From contig JAURLI010000060.1 in the NCBI GenBank assembly GCA_030831315.1, forward strand, positions 34,211-98,210: a stretch of DNA of 64,000 nucleotides, read 5' to 3'. The translations under genes and the position numbers were made by a program. Positions 1 to 11,862 of this stretch are shown in pieces; within the stretch, counting starts at the first letter, position 1, and the number at the start of each line of letters is the position of its first letter. The notes beneath the pieces were generated by a model, which did no database searches, had not been told where the DNA came from, and was given only the letters and a program-made list of their open reading frames with translations. Source of the stretch: Alphaproteobacteria bacterium. GTDB lineage: Bacteria; Pseudomonadota; Alphaproteobacteria; SMXQ01.

Positions 1-1538
<1,538 letters not shown>

Positions 1539-1578
1539 TCACGCGGCGGTCAAATCCGCGCGAGGTTCAGGCCCAGGA

Positions 1579-2277
1579 TCAGGCAAGTTCGAAGAGCAGG
1601 AATTCCGCCCCTTCGGCGGCGGCGAAGTCGAGCGCGGTCTCGTTGGTGATGGCGGCACCGTCGCCTTCGGCGAGATCGAGGCCGTTCAGCGCAAGCCCGC
1701 CCGTCACCACCTGCACCCAGGCTTGGCGCCCGGGCGCGAGTGCGTGGGACAGGCGATCCCCCGCCGCAAGAACCGAAGCATAGATATCGGCATCCTCATG
1801 GATGCGAAGCGCGCCCTTCTTGCCCCGCCCCGACGCGATCGCAAGCAGCTTTCCCGCCTTGTCGGCTGGGGAAAAGCGCGTCTGCTCGTAGCCCGGCTTC
1901 AATCCCTTTTCGGCGGGCAGCAGCCAGATCTGCAACAGGCGCACGGGCTCGGTATCGGAGGCGTTGAATTCCGAATGGGTCATGCCGGTACCCGCCGTCA
2001 TGCGCTGCACTTCGCCGGGCCCTATGGTTTCGCGCCCGCCGGTCGAATCCTCGTGGGCCAGCGTGCCCGTCACCATGTAGGTGACGATTTCCATGTCGCG
2101 GTGCGAATGGGGCGGAAAGCCGCCGCCGCCCGAGATCCAGTCGTCGTTGATGACGCGCAGCGCGCCGAACTGAACGTTCTCGGGATCGAAATAATGACCG
2201 AAGGAAAAACTGTGGCGGCTGTCGAGCCAGTCGAAGCGGGTCTGGCCGCGCCGGGCGGCCTTGCGAACGGCAATCAT
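1579..2277 (-). CDS. Pirin family protein
   Basis: Bicupin of the pirin family, 232 residues. Visible hallmarks are the N-terminal WLDSRHSFSFGHYFDPE segment, the first cupin's metal-binding stretch GGGFPPHSHRDMEIVTYMV with its paired histidines, and MTAGTGMTHSEFN. Some bacterial pirins have quercetin 2,3-dioxygenase activity (YhhW) and others bind pyruvate dehydrogenase, but the substrate here cannot be inferred. The ATG at 2275-2277 has a GAGAGGA ribosome-binding site upstream. The open frame continues far upstream through uvrB antisense, but that extension is a GC-bias artefact. The gene is monocistronic and diverges from uvrB across a 111-base intergenic region that must hold both promoters. 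Confidence 0.9.
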   Translation of the reverse strand: MIAVRKAARRGQTRFDWLDSRHSFSFGHYFDPENVQFGALRVINDDWISGGGGFPPHSHRDMEIVTYMVTGTLAHEDSTGGRETIGPGEVQRMTAGTGMTHSEFNASDTEPVRLLQIWLLPAEKGLKPGYEQTRFSPADKAGKLLAIASGRGKKGALRIHEDADIYASVLAAGDRLSHALAPGRQAWVQVVTGGLALNGLDLAEGDGAAITNETALDFAAAEGAEFLLFELA

Positions 2278-2388
2278 GGTTTCCTCTCGCCCCGGCCAAA
2301 GGTGGCGGGCCATTAAGGTGGGAAGCGCCCCGCGTCCGGTCAACCCCGCCACTGGCAATGCCCCGCCCGCGGGGGCATATATAGGGCC

Positions 2389-4572
<2,184 letters not shown>

Positions 4573-4574
4573 AA

Positions 4575-5789
4575 TCAGCGCGGGCGCGTCGACCAGGCGG
4601 CGATCCCGGCGATCATGGTAAGCGTCGCGGCAAGGCTCATCGCGGCGATCATCGGCCAGGGCGTGCCGTCGGCGAACAGGCCGTAAAGCTGCGAAAAACC
4701 CGCGCCGCAGATCATCTGCATGAACACGCCGATGCCCGCCGCCGTGCCCGACAGTTCCGGCACCACGCGGATGGCGCCCGCCTGTGCGTTGGGCAGCGCG
4801 ATGCCCTGGGCGACGCTCAGAAAAAATCCCGGCACGAAGATGACGAGCGGCGTGATGATGCCCGCCAGCAGGAAACCCGCCTGGCCGATCACGCTCGCCA
4901 CGATGAACACCGAGCCCACCATCACCATGAGCTCGATGGCGACGCGCCCGCCGAGGCGGGTCGAGATGAAATTGCCGAGGCAGTAGCCGAACGGGAACAG
5001 CAGGAAGTAGAGCCCGTATTCCGACGGCGAACGGCCGAGGTAATCCTGCATCAGGAAGGTCGAGCCGGCGGCCAGCGTGAAGAACGTGCCCGACGAAAAC
5101 CCCGACTGGCAGACGAAGGCGGCGAAGCGCAGGCGGGCGAACAGGCGCAGGAAATCGTCGGGGATGGAAGCAAGCGACGCGCGTACGAGGCGATCGCGGT
5201 GGGTTTCGCGCAGCACCAGTACCGCCCCGATCGCAATCGCGGTGCCGGTGACGGCCGCCGTCCAGAACACCCCGCGCCAGCCGACGTGATCGCCGAGCAC
5301 GCCGCCGAGCGGCGGTGCCAGCATCGGACCCAGCGTATAGGCCATGGTGAGATAAGCGATCACCGTCACCAGCCTGTCGGGGCCGTAGGCATCGCGGGCG
5401 ATGGCGCGCGCCATGGCGACGCCGCATCCCGCCCCCGCCGCCTGCACGAGACGGGCGGCGATCAGCAATTCGATCGACGACGCCACGGCGGCAAGCACGG
5501 AGCCGCAGACGAACAGGGCAAGGCCCGACAGCAGCACGGGGCGGCGGCCATAGCGATCCGACAACGCGCCGTAAACGAGCGTCATGAAGGCCATCGTCGC
5601 CAGGGTGATGCTGAAGGTGACCTGCGCCAATGCACCCGACACATTGAAGGCCGCCTTCACCTGCGGCATGACGGGCAGGAAGAAATGGATCGCGAGCGGC
5701 CCGATCATGGTGATCGTTGCCAGCACGACGGCAAAGGTCTTGCCGGGAGCGCGCGGCGCGCCCTCATCTGTTCTGGCCGGTCCGGTCAT
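4575..5789 (-). CDS. MFS transporter, Bcr/CflA drug-efflux family
   Basis: Major facilitator, 404 residues with about 12 predicted helices, resembling the DHA1 Bcr/CflA subfamily of proton-driven exporters of drugs or small metabolites. The motif-A loop GALSDRYGRRPVLLSG follows helix 2 and is the clearest family signature. RDAYGPDRLVTVIAYLTMA and LGPMLAPPLGGVLGDHVGW match the helix 4-5 region of this subfamily. The ATG has an AGGA site five bases upstream. The gene stands alone between convergent uvrB and the cold-shock gene, so context does not suggest a substrate. Assigning bicyclomycin resistance would be over-interpretation. Confidence 0.88.
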   Translation of the reverse strand: MTGPARTDEGAPRAPGKTFAVVLATITMIGPLAIHFFLPVMPQVKAAFNVSGALAQVTFSITLATMAFMTLVYGALSDRYGRRPVLLSGLALFVCGSVLAAVASSIELLIAARLVQAAGAGCGVAMARAIARDAYGPDRLVTVIAYLTMAYTLGPMLAPPLGGVLGDHVGWRGVFWTAAVTGTAIAIGAVLVLRETHRDRLVRASLASIPDDFLRLFARLRFAAFVCQSGFSSGTFFTLAAGSTFLMQDYLGRSPSEYGLYFLLFPFGYCLGNFISTRLGGRVAIELMVMVGSVFIVASVIGQAGFLLAGIITPLVIFVPGFFLSVAQGIALPNAQAGAIRVVPELSGTAAGIGVFMQMICGAGFSQLYGLFADGTPWPMIAAMSLAATLTMIAGIAAWSTRPR

Positions 5790-5881
5790 TGTTGTCCTGC
5801 CGCCGCCCGGCGGGCGACGCGGTTGAAGGAGGCAGGCATCTTACAGATGGCAGGCCATAAAGCAAAAAGGCCGCAAAGAAA

Positions 5882-5905
5882 AAGGCCGCCCCGTAGGGCG
5901 GCCTT
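5882..5905 (-). terminator. Rho-independent terminator of the cold-shock gene
   Basis: A perfect 10-bp stem (AAGGCCGCCC with GGGCGGCCTT) around a four-base loop lies 37 bases past the cold-shock stop codon. Read on the minus strand it is followed by TTTTTCTTT. The plus strand also ends in TTCTTTT, so it may work in both directions. Confidence 0.85.
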
Positions 5906-5941
5906 CTTTTCCGATTCGCATCCGGCGAGTCGGCAGCGGAA

Positions 5942-6145
5942 TTACTCCGCGCGCAGGTTGACGGCCTTCGGGCCGCGCGCCTCGTTCTGGATGTCGAAGC
6001 TCACGACCTGACCCTCGTCGAGGCGGCCGAGGCCGGACTGCTCAACCGCGGAGATGTGGACGAAAACGTCCTTGGAGCCATCTTCCGGGCGGATGAAGCC
6101 GAAACCCTTGGTGGTGTTGAAAAACTTCACAGTACCTTTAGCCAT
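5942..6145 (-). CDS. Cold-shock domain protein, CspA family
   Basis: Single cold-shock (OB-fold) domain of 67 residues that binds single-stranded nucleic acid as an RNA chaperone. RNP1 (KGFGFIRPE) and RNP2 (VFVHISAV) are both intact. The start is taken at ATG 6143-6145 because [10 protein letters not shown] is the canonical family N-terminus; the open frame extends upstream only by chance. A candidate sigma70-type promoter about 140 bases upstream implies a long untranslated leader, as in cspA genes whose mRNA is temperature-responsive. The intrinsic terminator directly downstream makes it a single-gene unit. Confidence 0.95.
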   Translation of the reverse strand: MAKGTVKFFNTTKGFGFIRPEDGSKDVFVHISAVEQSGLGRLDEGQVVSFDIQNEARGPKAVNLRAE

Positions 6146-6288
6146 TTTAGTCACTTTCACATTCACGTTAGTTAGAACCCGGCTCGCACACGCGGCCGGG
6201 GTAAGGACGTCGCAATCTGATCGGGAAAGTCGCAGACCGCAATGGCGGCAGGGCATTTTCAAGGATCGGCTGCGGGCCTACAAAATCG

Positions 6289-6317
6289 CATATGCTCCCG
6301 ATTGTTGCGTTTTGCAA
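6289..6317 (-). promoter_or_regulatory. Candidate promoter of the cold-shock gene
   Basis: On the minus strand TTGCAA (-35-like) is followed after exactly 17 bases by CATATG (-10-like). This places transcription start near 6280 and leaves a leader of roughly 135 bases before the ATG. It lies in a locally AT-richer stretch. Both hexamers are imperfect, so the call rests on spacing and position. Confidence 0.4.
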
Positions 6318-6333
6318 GGCCTAAATCGTTGAT

Positions 6334-6612
6334 TTATTTTAACCCTCGCCGGGCCAAATCGTCGCGGAAAGGCGATTCCTCAAGGAAATCCGCTGCCTTC
6401 GCCCCTTGCTGCCTGGCCCGGGCCTCGAGGCGGGAAAGTTCGCGGGGCAGGCCCTCGCGCAGCTCCAAAAGGTGGTTGAACTGGGCATCGCAGGCGGGAA
6501 TGGGCGGGGGATAGACCCGGATCTCCGCAAGGGTCTCTTCCAGCAGGGTCTCGATCTCCGCCCTGAGGCGCGCCCAGTCGGGAGCCAGACCAGTGGTTTC
6601 CGCAGCGCTCAT
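6334..6612 (-). CDS. Small helical hypothetical protein
   Basis: A 92-residue protein with no recognised domain. It is rich in Leu, Glu, Arg and Ala (RLRAEIETLLEETLAEI, HLLELREGLPRELSRLEARA), so it is probably mostly helical, perhaps a short coiled coil, and it is cytoplasmic, with no membrane segment or signal. Its ATG overlaps the antiporter stop codon by four bases (6609-6612, ATGA), which implies translational coupling and makes it a real gene rather than a shadow. It could be a cytoplasmic accessory or regulator of the antiporter, by analogy with Kef ancillary subunits, but it shows no KefF/KefG flavodoxin features. Confidence 0.65.
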   Translation of the reverse strand: MSAAETTGLAPDWARLRAEIETLLEETLAEIRVYPPPIPACDAQFNHLLELREGLPRELSRLEARARQQGAKAADFLEESPFRDDLARRGLK

Positions 6613-8288
6613 GGCTTGCCCTCCACCTCATTGCGGGCATCGGCGAGAACCCGTGCAATATCGTCGTCCGCAAGACCCGCCCCGCGCAGCACCTGGCCGC
6701 CGAGCTGCAGGGACACCTCGGTCAGTTCCGGAACGATGCCGGTGGCGCCGAGCCGCGTCAATTCGGCGCAATGGGCGGCATCACGGGCACGGGCAAAAAT
6801 CGGCATGTCGGGGAAGCGATGGCGCAGGGCGCCGACCGTGCGCGCCGCAGCATCGCCGTCGTTCAGCGTCACCACCGCGAGCCGCGCCCGTGCGGCACCG
6901 GCGGCGCGCAGAACGGCACGCGACGACGCATCGCCGTAATAGACGGGCAGGCCATGGGTGCGCGCTTCCGCCACCCGCTGCGCGCTGAGATCGAGGGCAA
7001 CGAAGGGAATGGTGCGCGCCGCCAGAAGCCTTCCGATGTTTTCGCCGACGCGCCCGTAGCCCAGCACCAGCACGTGGCCCTCGAGATCCTCGCTTTCGCT
7101 GGCGAGCTTTTCCAGCCCGCCCGCCTCCACCTCGAACCAGTTTTCGAGCTTGCGCCCCGCCGCGGCAAGAAGCGGCGTCAGCACGATGGTCAGCGCCACC
7201 GCCAGCACCAGCAGGCGCCCGGTGTCGCTGTCGATGACACCTGCCGTCACCGCCATGGCGAACAGGATGAAGGCGAACTCGCCGCTCTCGGCGAGCAGAA
7301 GCCCCTGGCGCAGGGCAAGTCCCAGCGGAAGACCGGCGAGGCGGCAGACGCCGAAGGTCGTCACCGCCTTGAGCGTCAGGATTCCGCCCACCACCAGCGC
7401 GATCTGCAGGCTTTCCCGTCCGATCAGGCCGAAGTCGATGGTCATGCCGACGGTCATGAAGAACAGGCTGAGAAGAATGCCGCGGAAGGGCGCGAGGTCG
7501 GCTTCGACCTGGTGACGGAATTCGGTTTCCGCCACCAGAAGCCCTGCAAGGAAAGCACCGAGCGCCAGCGACAGGCCCGCCGCCTCGGTGGCGTAGCCCG
7601 CACCAAGCACGACAAGGAGCGCGAGGCCGACCAGAAGTTCCGGCGTGCGCCTCGCGGCAATCACGCGAAACAGCGGGCGCAGCACCAGCCGTCCGACGAC
7701 CACGATGACGACGAGCGCGACGATCGCCTTCAAGAGCGCTATGGCGAGCGCCATGCCGACCGAGGTTCCCGCGGCACCCAGCAGCGGCACGAGGACGATC
7801 AGCGGCACCACGGCAAGGTCCTGGAACAGCAGGATGGCCAGCGCCACGCGCCCGGCACGGGCAACGATCTCGCCCTTTTCGCCGAGGAGTTGCAGGACGA
7901 CGGCGGTTGACGACAGCGCCAGTGCCGCGCCGACGACGATGGCCGCGCGCGGGCTGAGCCCCGCCGCCCAGGCGACGAGGCCGATGGCAATGCCGCTCGC
8001 CGCCACCTGCGCTGCGCCCAAGCCGAACAACTGGCCGCGCATGGTGACGAGGCGCTTGAGGGTCAGCTCCAGCCCGATCGAGAACATCAGGAACACGACG
8101 CCGAGTTCGGCGAGACCGCGCACGCTCTCGACATCCGATATCAACCCCGCGCCGTGCGGGCCGATGGCGGCGCCGGCGACCAGGTAGCCGATCACGGGCG
8201 AGATATTGATGCGCCTGAACAACGTCACCGTCGCCACGGCGGCGGCGAGGAACACGAGGATGGGGCCTAGGAAATGCGTTTCGCTCAT
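6609..8288 (-). CDS. CPA2 family monovalent cation:proton antiporter with TrkA-N domain
   Basis: 559 residues: an N-terminal Na+/H+ exchanger-type membrane domain of about 12 helices (residues ~5-380), then a cytosolic Rossmann RCK/TrkA-N domain. The nucleotide-binding loop in that domain is GYGRVGEN (about 410-417). Landmarks include NISPVIGYLVAGAAIGPH and FLMFSIGLELTLKRL, both typical of KefB/KefC/YbaL relatives. It probably moves K+ or Na+ against protons and is gated by NAD(H) or a similar ligand. No TrkA-C domain or glutathione-binding segment is obvious, so it should not be named kefB or kefC. A GGAAAG ribosome-binding site precedes the ATG. It forms an operon with the downstream 92-residue gene and diverges from the FolM-like gene. 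Confidence 0.88.
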   Translation of the reverse strand: MSETHFLGPILVFLAAAVATVTLFRRINISPVIGYLVAGAAIGPHGAGLISDVESVRGLAELGVVFLMFSIGLELTLKRLVTMRGQLFGLGAAQVAASGIAIGLVAWAAGLSPRAAIVVGAALALSSTAVVLQLLGEKGEIVARAGRVALAILLFQDLAVVPLIVLVPLLGAAGTSVGMALAIALLKAIVALVVIVVVGRLVLRPLFRVIAARRTPELLVGLALLVVLGAGYATEAAGLSLALGAFLAGLLVAETEFRHQVEADLAPFRGILLSLFFMTVGMTIDFGLIGRESLQIALVVGGILTLKAVTTFGVCRLAGLPLGLALRQGLLLAESGEFAFILFAMAVTAGVIDSDTGRLLVLAVALTIVLTPLLAAAGRKLENWFEVEAGGLEKLASESEDLEGHVLVLGYGRVGENIGRLLAARTIPFVALDLSAQRVAEARTHGLPVYYGDASSRAVLRAAGAARARLAVVTLNDGDAAARTVGALRHRFPDMPIFARARDAAHCAELTRLGATGIVPELTEVSLQLGGQVLRGAGLADDDIARVLADARNEVEGKP

Positions 8289-8374
8289 CGTCTTTCCGGC
8301 AGGGTCGGGCCTAGTCCATCATAGACCATCTGCGCGGCTTGCGCGGGAGACACGCTTCGGCCATCCTCCCGGCC

Positions 8375-9160
8375 ATGAACGATAGCCGCGAAAATACCGA
8401 CCTGCCCCGGGCGGCGCTGGTCACCGGCGGGGCGCAGCGCATCGGCCGCGCCATCGCGCTGGCGCTGGCCGATGCAGGCTGGGCCGTCGCCATCCATCAC
8501 CGGTCATCGGCCGGCGAGGCCGAAGACCTCGCCAACGCCATCCGCGCGCGCGGCGGCAAAGCCACGGCGCTGGCCGCCGATCTCGCGCGCGAAGACGAAA
8601 CCGCCTCCCTGGTCGAACGGGCGCAAGCCGCCCTCGGCCCCTTGGGTGCGCTGGTCAACAACGCCTCCGTCTTCGAGCGCGACGAGGCCCTCGACGTCAC
8701 CCGCGAAAGCTGGGACCAGCACATGGAAGTCAACCTGCGCGCGCCCTTCGTGCTGTCGCAGGAATTCGCAAGACGCCTGCCCGCGGGCCGCAAGGGCGCC
8801 ATCGTCAACCTTCTGGACCAGCGGGTATGGAACCTGACCCCGCATTTCACCAGCTACACCTTGTCCAAGACCGGGTTGTGGGCGCTGACCCGCACGCTGG
8901 CACTGGCGCTGGCCCCAGCCATCCGGGTCAACGGCGTCGCGCCCGGCCCGGTTCTGCCGTCCAGCCGCCAGACACAGGCGCAATTCGACGCCCAGGCCCG
9001 CGCCACGCCGCTCGGTCGCGCCACGCCGCCCGAAGAGATCGCCGCAGCGGTACTTTTTCTCCTTGCCGCGCCCTCTGTTACGGGCCAAATGTTAGCCCTC
9101 GACGGCGGCCAGCATCTGCATTGGGCGCCGCCTTCGGGTGACGCCATCGGCGAAGAGTAG
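8375..9160 (+). CDS. SDR reductase of pteridine-reductase/FolM type
   Basis: Short-chain dehydrogenase, 261 residues, with NAD(P)-binding TGGAQRIG at 17-24 and NNAS at 95-98. The position normally held by the catalytic serine is aspartate (D148, in VNLLDQRVW). It lies 13 residues before the catalytic tyrosine Y161, with K165 following (YTLSK). This Asp-Tyr-Lys arrangement is that of pteridine reductases such as PTR1 and FolM, which reduce dihydrofolate or dihydromonapterin. The next gene downstream is a dihydroneopterin aldolase, which supports a tetrahydropterin role. The ATG at 8375 was preferred over an upstream in-frame codon at 8339 because it leaves a normal N-terminus just before the first beta strand. 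Confidence 0.82.
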   Translation: MNDSRENTDLPRAALVTGGAQRIGRAIALALADAGWAVAIHHRSSAGEAEDLANAIRARGGKATALAADLAREDETASLVERAQAALGPLGALVNNASVFERDEALDVTRESWDQHMEVNLRAPFVLSQEFARRLPAGRKGAIVNLLDQRVWNLTPHFTSYTLSKTGLWALTRTLALALAPAIRVNGVAPGPVLPSSRQTQAQFDAQARATPLGRATPPEEIAAAVLFLLAAPSVTGQMLALDGGQHLHWAPPSGDAIGEE

Positions 9161-9185
9161 CCCGCCCCACAGGATTCCCGCGTCC

Positions 9186-9608
9186 ATGACCAATTCCCCG
9201 ACCGTTCAGCCCCTGCGCCCGGAACCCGCCATCGGTCCGGGCCCGGACGGAATCCGCCGGGTTTTCGTGCGTGACCTGGTCGCTGCCTGTTTCCTCGGCA
9301 TTCACGGCCATGAAAAGGGTAGCCGCCAGCGGGTACGGGTCAACCTCGACCTCGGCGTGCGCGACGACGGCCCGCCGCGCGACGATTCGATCCATAACGT
9401 CGTCTGCTACGAAGACATCGCCGAAGGCGTGCGCAAACTGCTGGCCGGCCCCCATGTCAACCTCGTGGAAACCCTGGCCGAGAACATCGCCCGCTTCTGT
9501 TTCGAAGATTCCCGGGTGCTGAGCGTCCGGGTACGGGTCGAAAAGCTCGACGTTTTCGCCGATGCCGCCGGCGCGGGCATCGAAATCGAGCGCGTGCGCC
9601 GTTCCTGA
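9186..9608 (+). CDS. folB: Dihydroneopterin aldolase
   Basis: FolB family enzyme of the tunnelling fold, 140 residues, which would cleave 7,8-dihydroneopterin to 6-hydroxymethyl-dihydropterin and glycolaldehyde in folate synthesis. Typical features are VFVRDLVAACFLGIHGHEK, with the catalytic-region Gly-Ile-His, NVVCYEDIAEGV, and NLVETLAENIARFCFED, whose glutamate binds the pterin; then VRVRVEKLDVFADA. The ATG at 9186 lies 25 bases after the reductase stop codon; an earlier in-frame start would overlap that gene. The two genes probably form an operon dedicated to pterin/folate metabolism. No folK or folP is adjacent. Confidence 0.88.
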   Translation: MTNSPTVQPLRPEPAIGPGPDGIRRVFVRDLVAACFLGIHGHEKGSRQRVRVNLDLGVRDDGPPRDDSIHNVVCYEDIAEGVRKLLAGPHVNLVETLAENIARFCFEDSRVLSVRVRVEKLDVFADAAGAGIEIERVRRS

Positions 9609-9921
9609 AGCCATTGCGGCCGACTCCCCGGCAGGACCACTTCCATGAGTTGTGCACAGCCGCGCCCGGCGTGCTCTACCCCTTCGGCATTAGGGCATTT
9701 TTTTGACTGTCACCATCCGCTAATCTCTTGACTTTGAAATAAAACCTGCAAGTCAACCACTTGGAAAATATGCCCGTTTTTTGTGCAAGAAGGTCGTGGT
9801 CCCGCGCCAGCATGAGCGAGATGCCGGAAGGGGCGAGTTGTCCACAGACTTCTCCACCGATTCAGTGGATAGATAGTGCGACGCGTTGACGCGCGCGCTG
9901 CCTCTCACAAAATAATGGGCC
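9609..9921. other. 313-base intergenic region with DnaA-box-like sequences, upstream of uvrC
   Basis: There is no convincing gene here. It is clearly more AT-rich than its surroundings, especially 9690-9785. It contains TTGTGCACA (9650-9658) and TTGTCCACA (9838-9846), each close to the DnaA consensus TTATNCACA, and AGTGGATAG (9864-9872), a weaker reverse match. It also holds inverted repeats: TTGACTT (9728-9734) with AAGTCAA (9750-9756), and TCCAC with GTGGA (9853-9869). The uvrC promoter must be here. No pair of -35/-10 hexamers was good enough to call. Confidence 0.4.
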
Positions 9922-11829
9922 ATGGCGACCTCCAACCCCCCATCTGCGCGATCAAGTGACAAGCCCGCCTCCGGCGCGGCGCTGATCCGCGCGGAGTTGA
10001 AAACCCTGCCCGCGTCGCCCGGCGTCTACCGCATGGAAAATGCCAAGGGCGACATTCTCTATGTCGGCAAGGCGAAGAGCCTGAAAAAGCGCGTTGCCGC
10101 CTATACGCGGCCCGAGCGGCTCGGCGCGCGCATGGCGCGCGTCGTTGCCGCCTGCGCGAAACTCGAGATCGTCACGACGCACACCGAAGCCGAAGCGCTG
10201 TTGTTGGAAAGCAACCTGATCAAGCGCCTCAAGCCGCGCTACAACGTGCTGCTGCGCGACGACAAGTCGTTTCCCTATATCCGCGTCACCACAAGCCAGG
10301 CTTGGCCGCAGATCACCAAGCATCGCGGCGCACGCGAAGGAGACGACGCCTATTTCGGCCCCTTCGCCTCCGCCGGCGCGGTCAACGCGACGCTCGCCCA
10401 GCTTGCCCGCGCCTTCCCGTTGCGGTCCTGCGCCGACAGCGTTTTCGAAAGCCGCACGCGGCCGTGTCTGCAATACCAGATCAAGCGCTGTGCGGCGCCC
10501 TGTGTCGGGCGCGTCGGCGAGGACGACTACCGGGCGCTGGTGGACGAGGCGCTGGCCTTCCTGCGCGGCGAAAGCCGGGCGGTACAGTCGCGGCTGGGCG
10601 AGCGCATGCGTGCCGCTTCGGATGCGCTGGATTTCGAGGCGGCGGCGGTTTTCCGCGACCGCATCGAGGCCCTGACCCGCATCCAGGGCCGCCAGGACAT
10701 CAATCTCGAGAACGTCGGCGACGCCGACGTCATCGCGCTGGCGCGGCGCGGCGATTCCTGCTGCATCCAGGTGTTTTTCTTCCGTGCCGGCCAGAATTTC
10801 GGCAACCGCGCCTATTTTCCCTCCGTTCCCGCCGGCACCGACGATGCCGATGTGCTGGAAGGTTTCCTCGGCCAGTTCTATGCCATCCATGCACCGCCCG
10901 GCACCGTGCTGCTGTCCGGCGCCATTCCCAACGCGAAGCTGTTGTCCGATGCGCTGAGCTTGCGCGCCGGGCACAAAGTGACGCTGGCAGTGCCCGCGCG
11001 CGGCAACCGCCGCGCCGCGGTGCAGCACGCGGCGGCCAACGCGGAACAGGCGCTGGCCCGGCACCTTGCGGAAAACGCCTCGCAGCTGCGGCTGCTCGAC
11101 GGCGTCGCCGAGGTTTTCTCCCTGCCCGAGGCGCCGCGCCGGATCGAGGTCTACGACAACAGCCACATCGGCGGCAAAGGCGCGCTCGGCGCGATGATCG
11201 TCGCGGGACCAGAGGGCTTCATGAAAAATGCCTACCGGCGCTTCAACATCCGCGCGGGCGCGGACGAAATGGCGCCCGGCGACGACTACGCCATGCTGCG
11301 CGAAGTGCTGACCCGGCGTTTTTCCCGGGCGCTCAAGGAAGACACGGCGGCCGAAAACGGCGGCGGCGCGCGCGCAGACTGGCCGGACCTGGTGCTGATC
11401 GACGGTGGCGCGGGGCAGCTTTCGGTGGCTGAGGGCGTCTTCGCCGAACTGGGCATCAGCGATGTCGCCCTTGCCGGGATCGCCAAGGGCAAGGACCGCA
11501 ATGCCGGGCGCGAGCGCTTCTTCCTGCCCGGGCGGGCGGCTTTCAGCCTGGAGCCGCGCCATCCGGTCCTTTATTTCCTGCAACGGCTGCGCGACGAGGC
11601 CCACCGTTTTGCCATCGGCGGCCAGCGCGCCAAGCGTTCGCGCGGGCTGGTGCGATCCGAACTCGACGCCATCGCCGGTATCGGCGCCAGCCGCAAGAAG
11701 GCGCTGCTGACCCATTTCGGCGCGGCGCGGGCAGTGGCCGAAGCCGGGGTCGAAGATCTGGAAAAAGTAAAAGGAATCTCGCGCGCCGTCGCCCAGCGCA
11801 TTTATGATCACTTCCATAGTGCCGGATAG
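9922..11829 (+). CDS. uvrC: Excinuclease ABC subunit C
   Basis: UvrC, the dual-incision nuclease of nucleotide excision repair, 635 residues. The N-terminal GIY-YIG domain (GVY at 34-36, YVG at 47-49) makes the 3' cut. A UVR motif near residue 230 (ALDFEAAAVFRDRIEAL) binds UvrB. A Cys-containing segment (RPCLQYQIKRCAAPCVG) matches the family's Fe-S-ligand region. The C-terminal RNase H-like endonuclease domain carries EVYDNSHIGG and LVLIDGGAGQL and makes the 5' cut. Tandem helix-hairpin-helix motifs close the protein (LDAIAGIGASRKKALL, VKGISRAVAQRIYDHF). It is followed 33 bases later by pgsA, a neighbour order common in proteobacteria. Confidence 0.97.
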   Translation: MATSNPPSARSSDKPASGAALIRAELKTLPASPGVYRMENAKGDILYVGKAKSLKKRVAAYTRPERLGARMARVVAACAKLEIVTTHTEAEALLLESNLIKRLKPRYNVLLRDDKSFPYIRVTTSQAWPQITKHRGAREGDDAYFGPFASAGAVNATLAQLARAFPLRSCADSVFESRTRPCLQYQIKRCAAPCVGRVGEDDYRALVDEALAFLRGESRAVQSRLGERMRAASDALDFEAAAVFRDRIEALTRIQGRQDINLENVGDADVIALARRGDSCCIQVFFFRAGQNFGNRAYFPSVPAGTDDADVLEGFLGQFYAIHAPPGTVLLSGAIPNAKLLSDALSLRAGHKVTLAVPARGNRRAAVQHAAANAEQALARHLAENASQLRLLDGVAEVFSLPEAPRRIEVYDNSHIGGKGALGAMIVAGPEGFMKNAYRRFNIRAGADEMAPGDDYAMLREVLTRRFSRALKEDTAAENGGGARADWPDLVLIDGGAGQLSVAEGVFAELGISDVALAGIAKGKDRNAGRERFFLPGRAAFSLEPRHPVLYFLQRLRDEAHRFAIGGQRAKRSRGLVRSELDAIAGIGASRKKALLTHFGAARAVAEAGVEDLEKVKGISRAVAQRIYDHFHSAG

Positions 11830-11862
11830 GCCGGTACATTGGCGGCCAACGAGCCCGCTGCC

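Noticed and set aside
9753..9962. 69-codon minus-strand frame across the uvrC promoter region
   Set aside because: No ribosome-binding site or family resemblance, and it overlaps the uvrC start.
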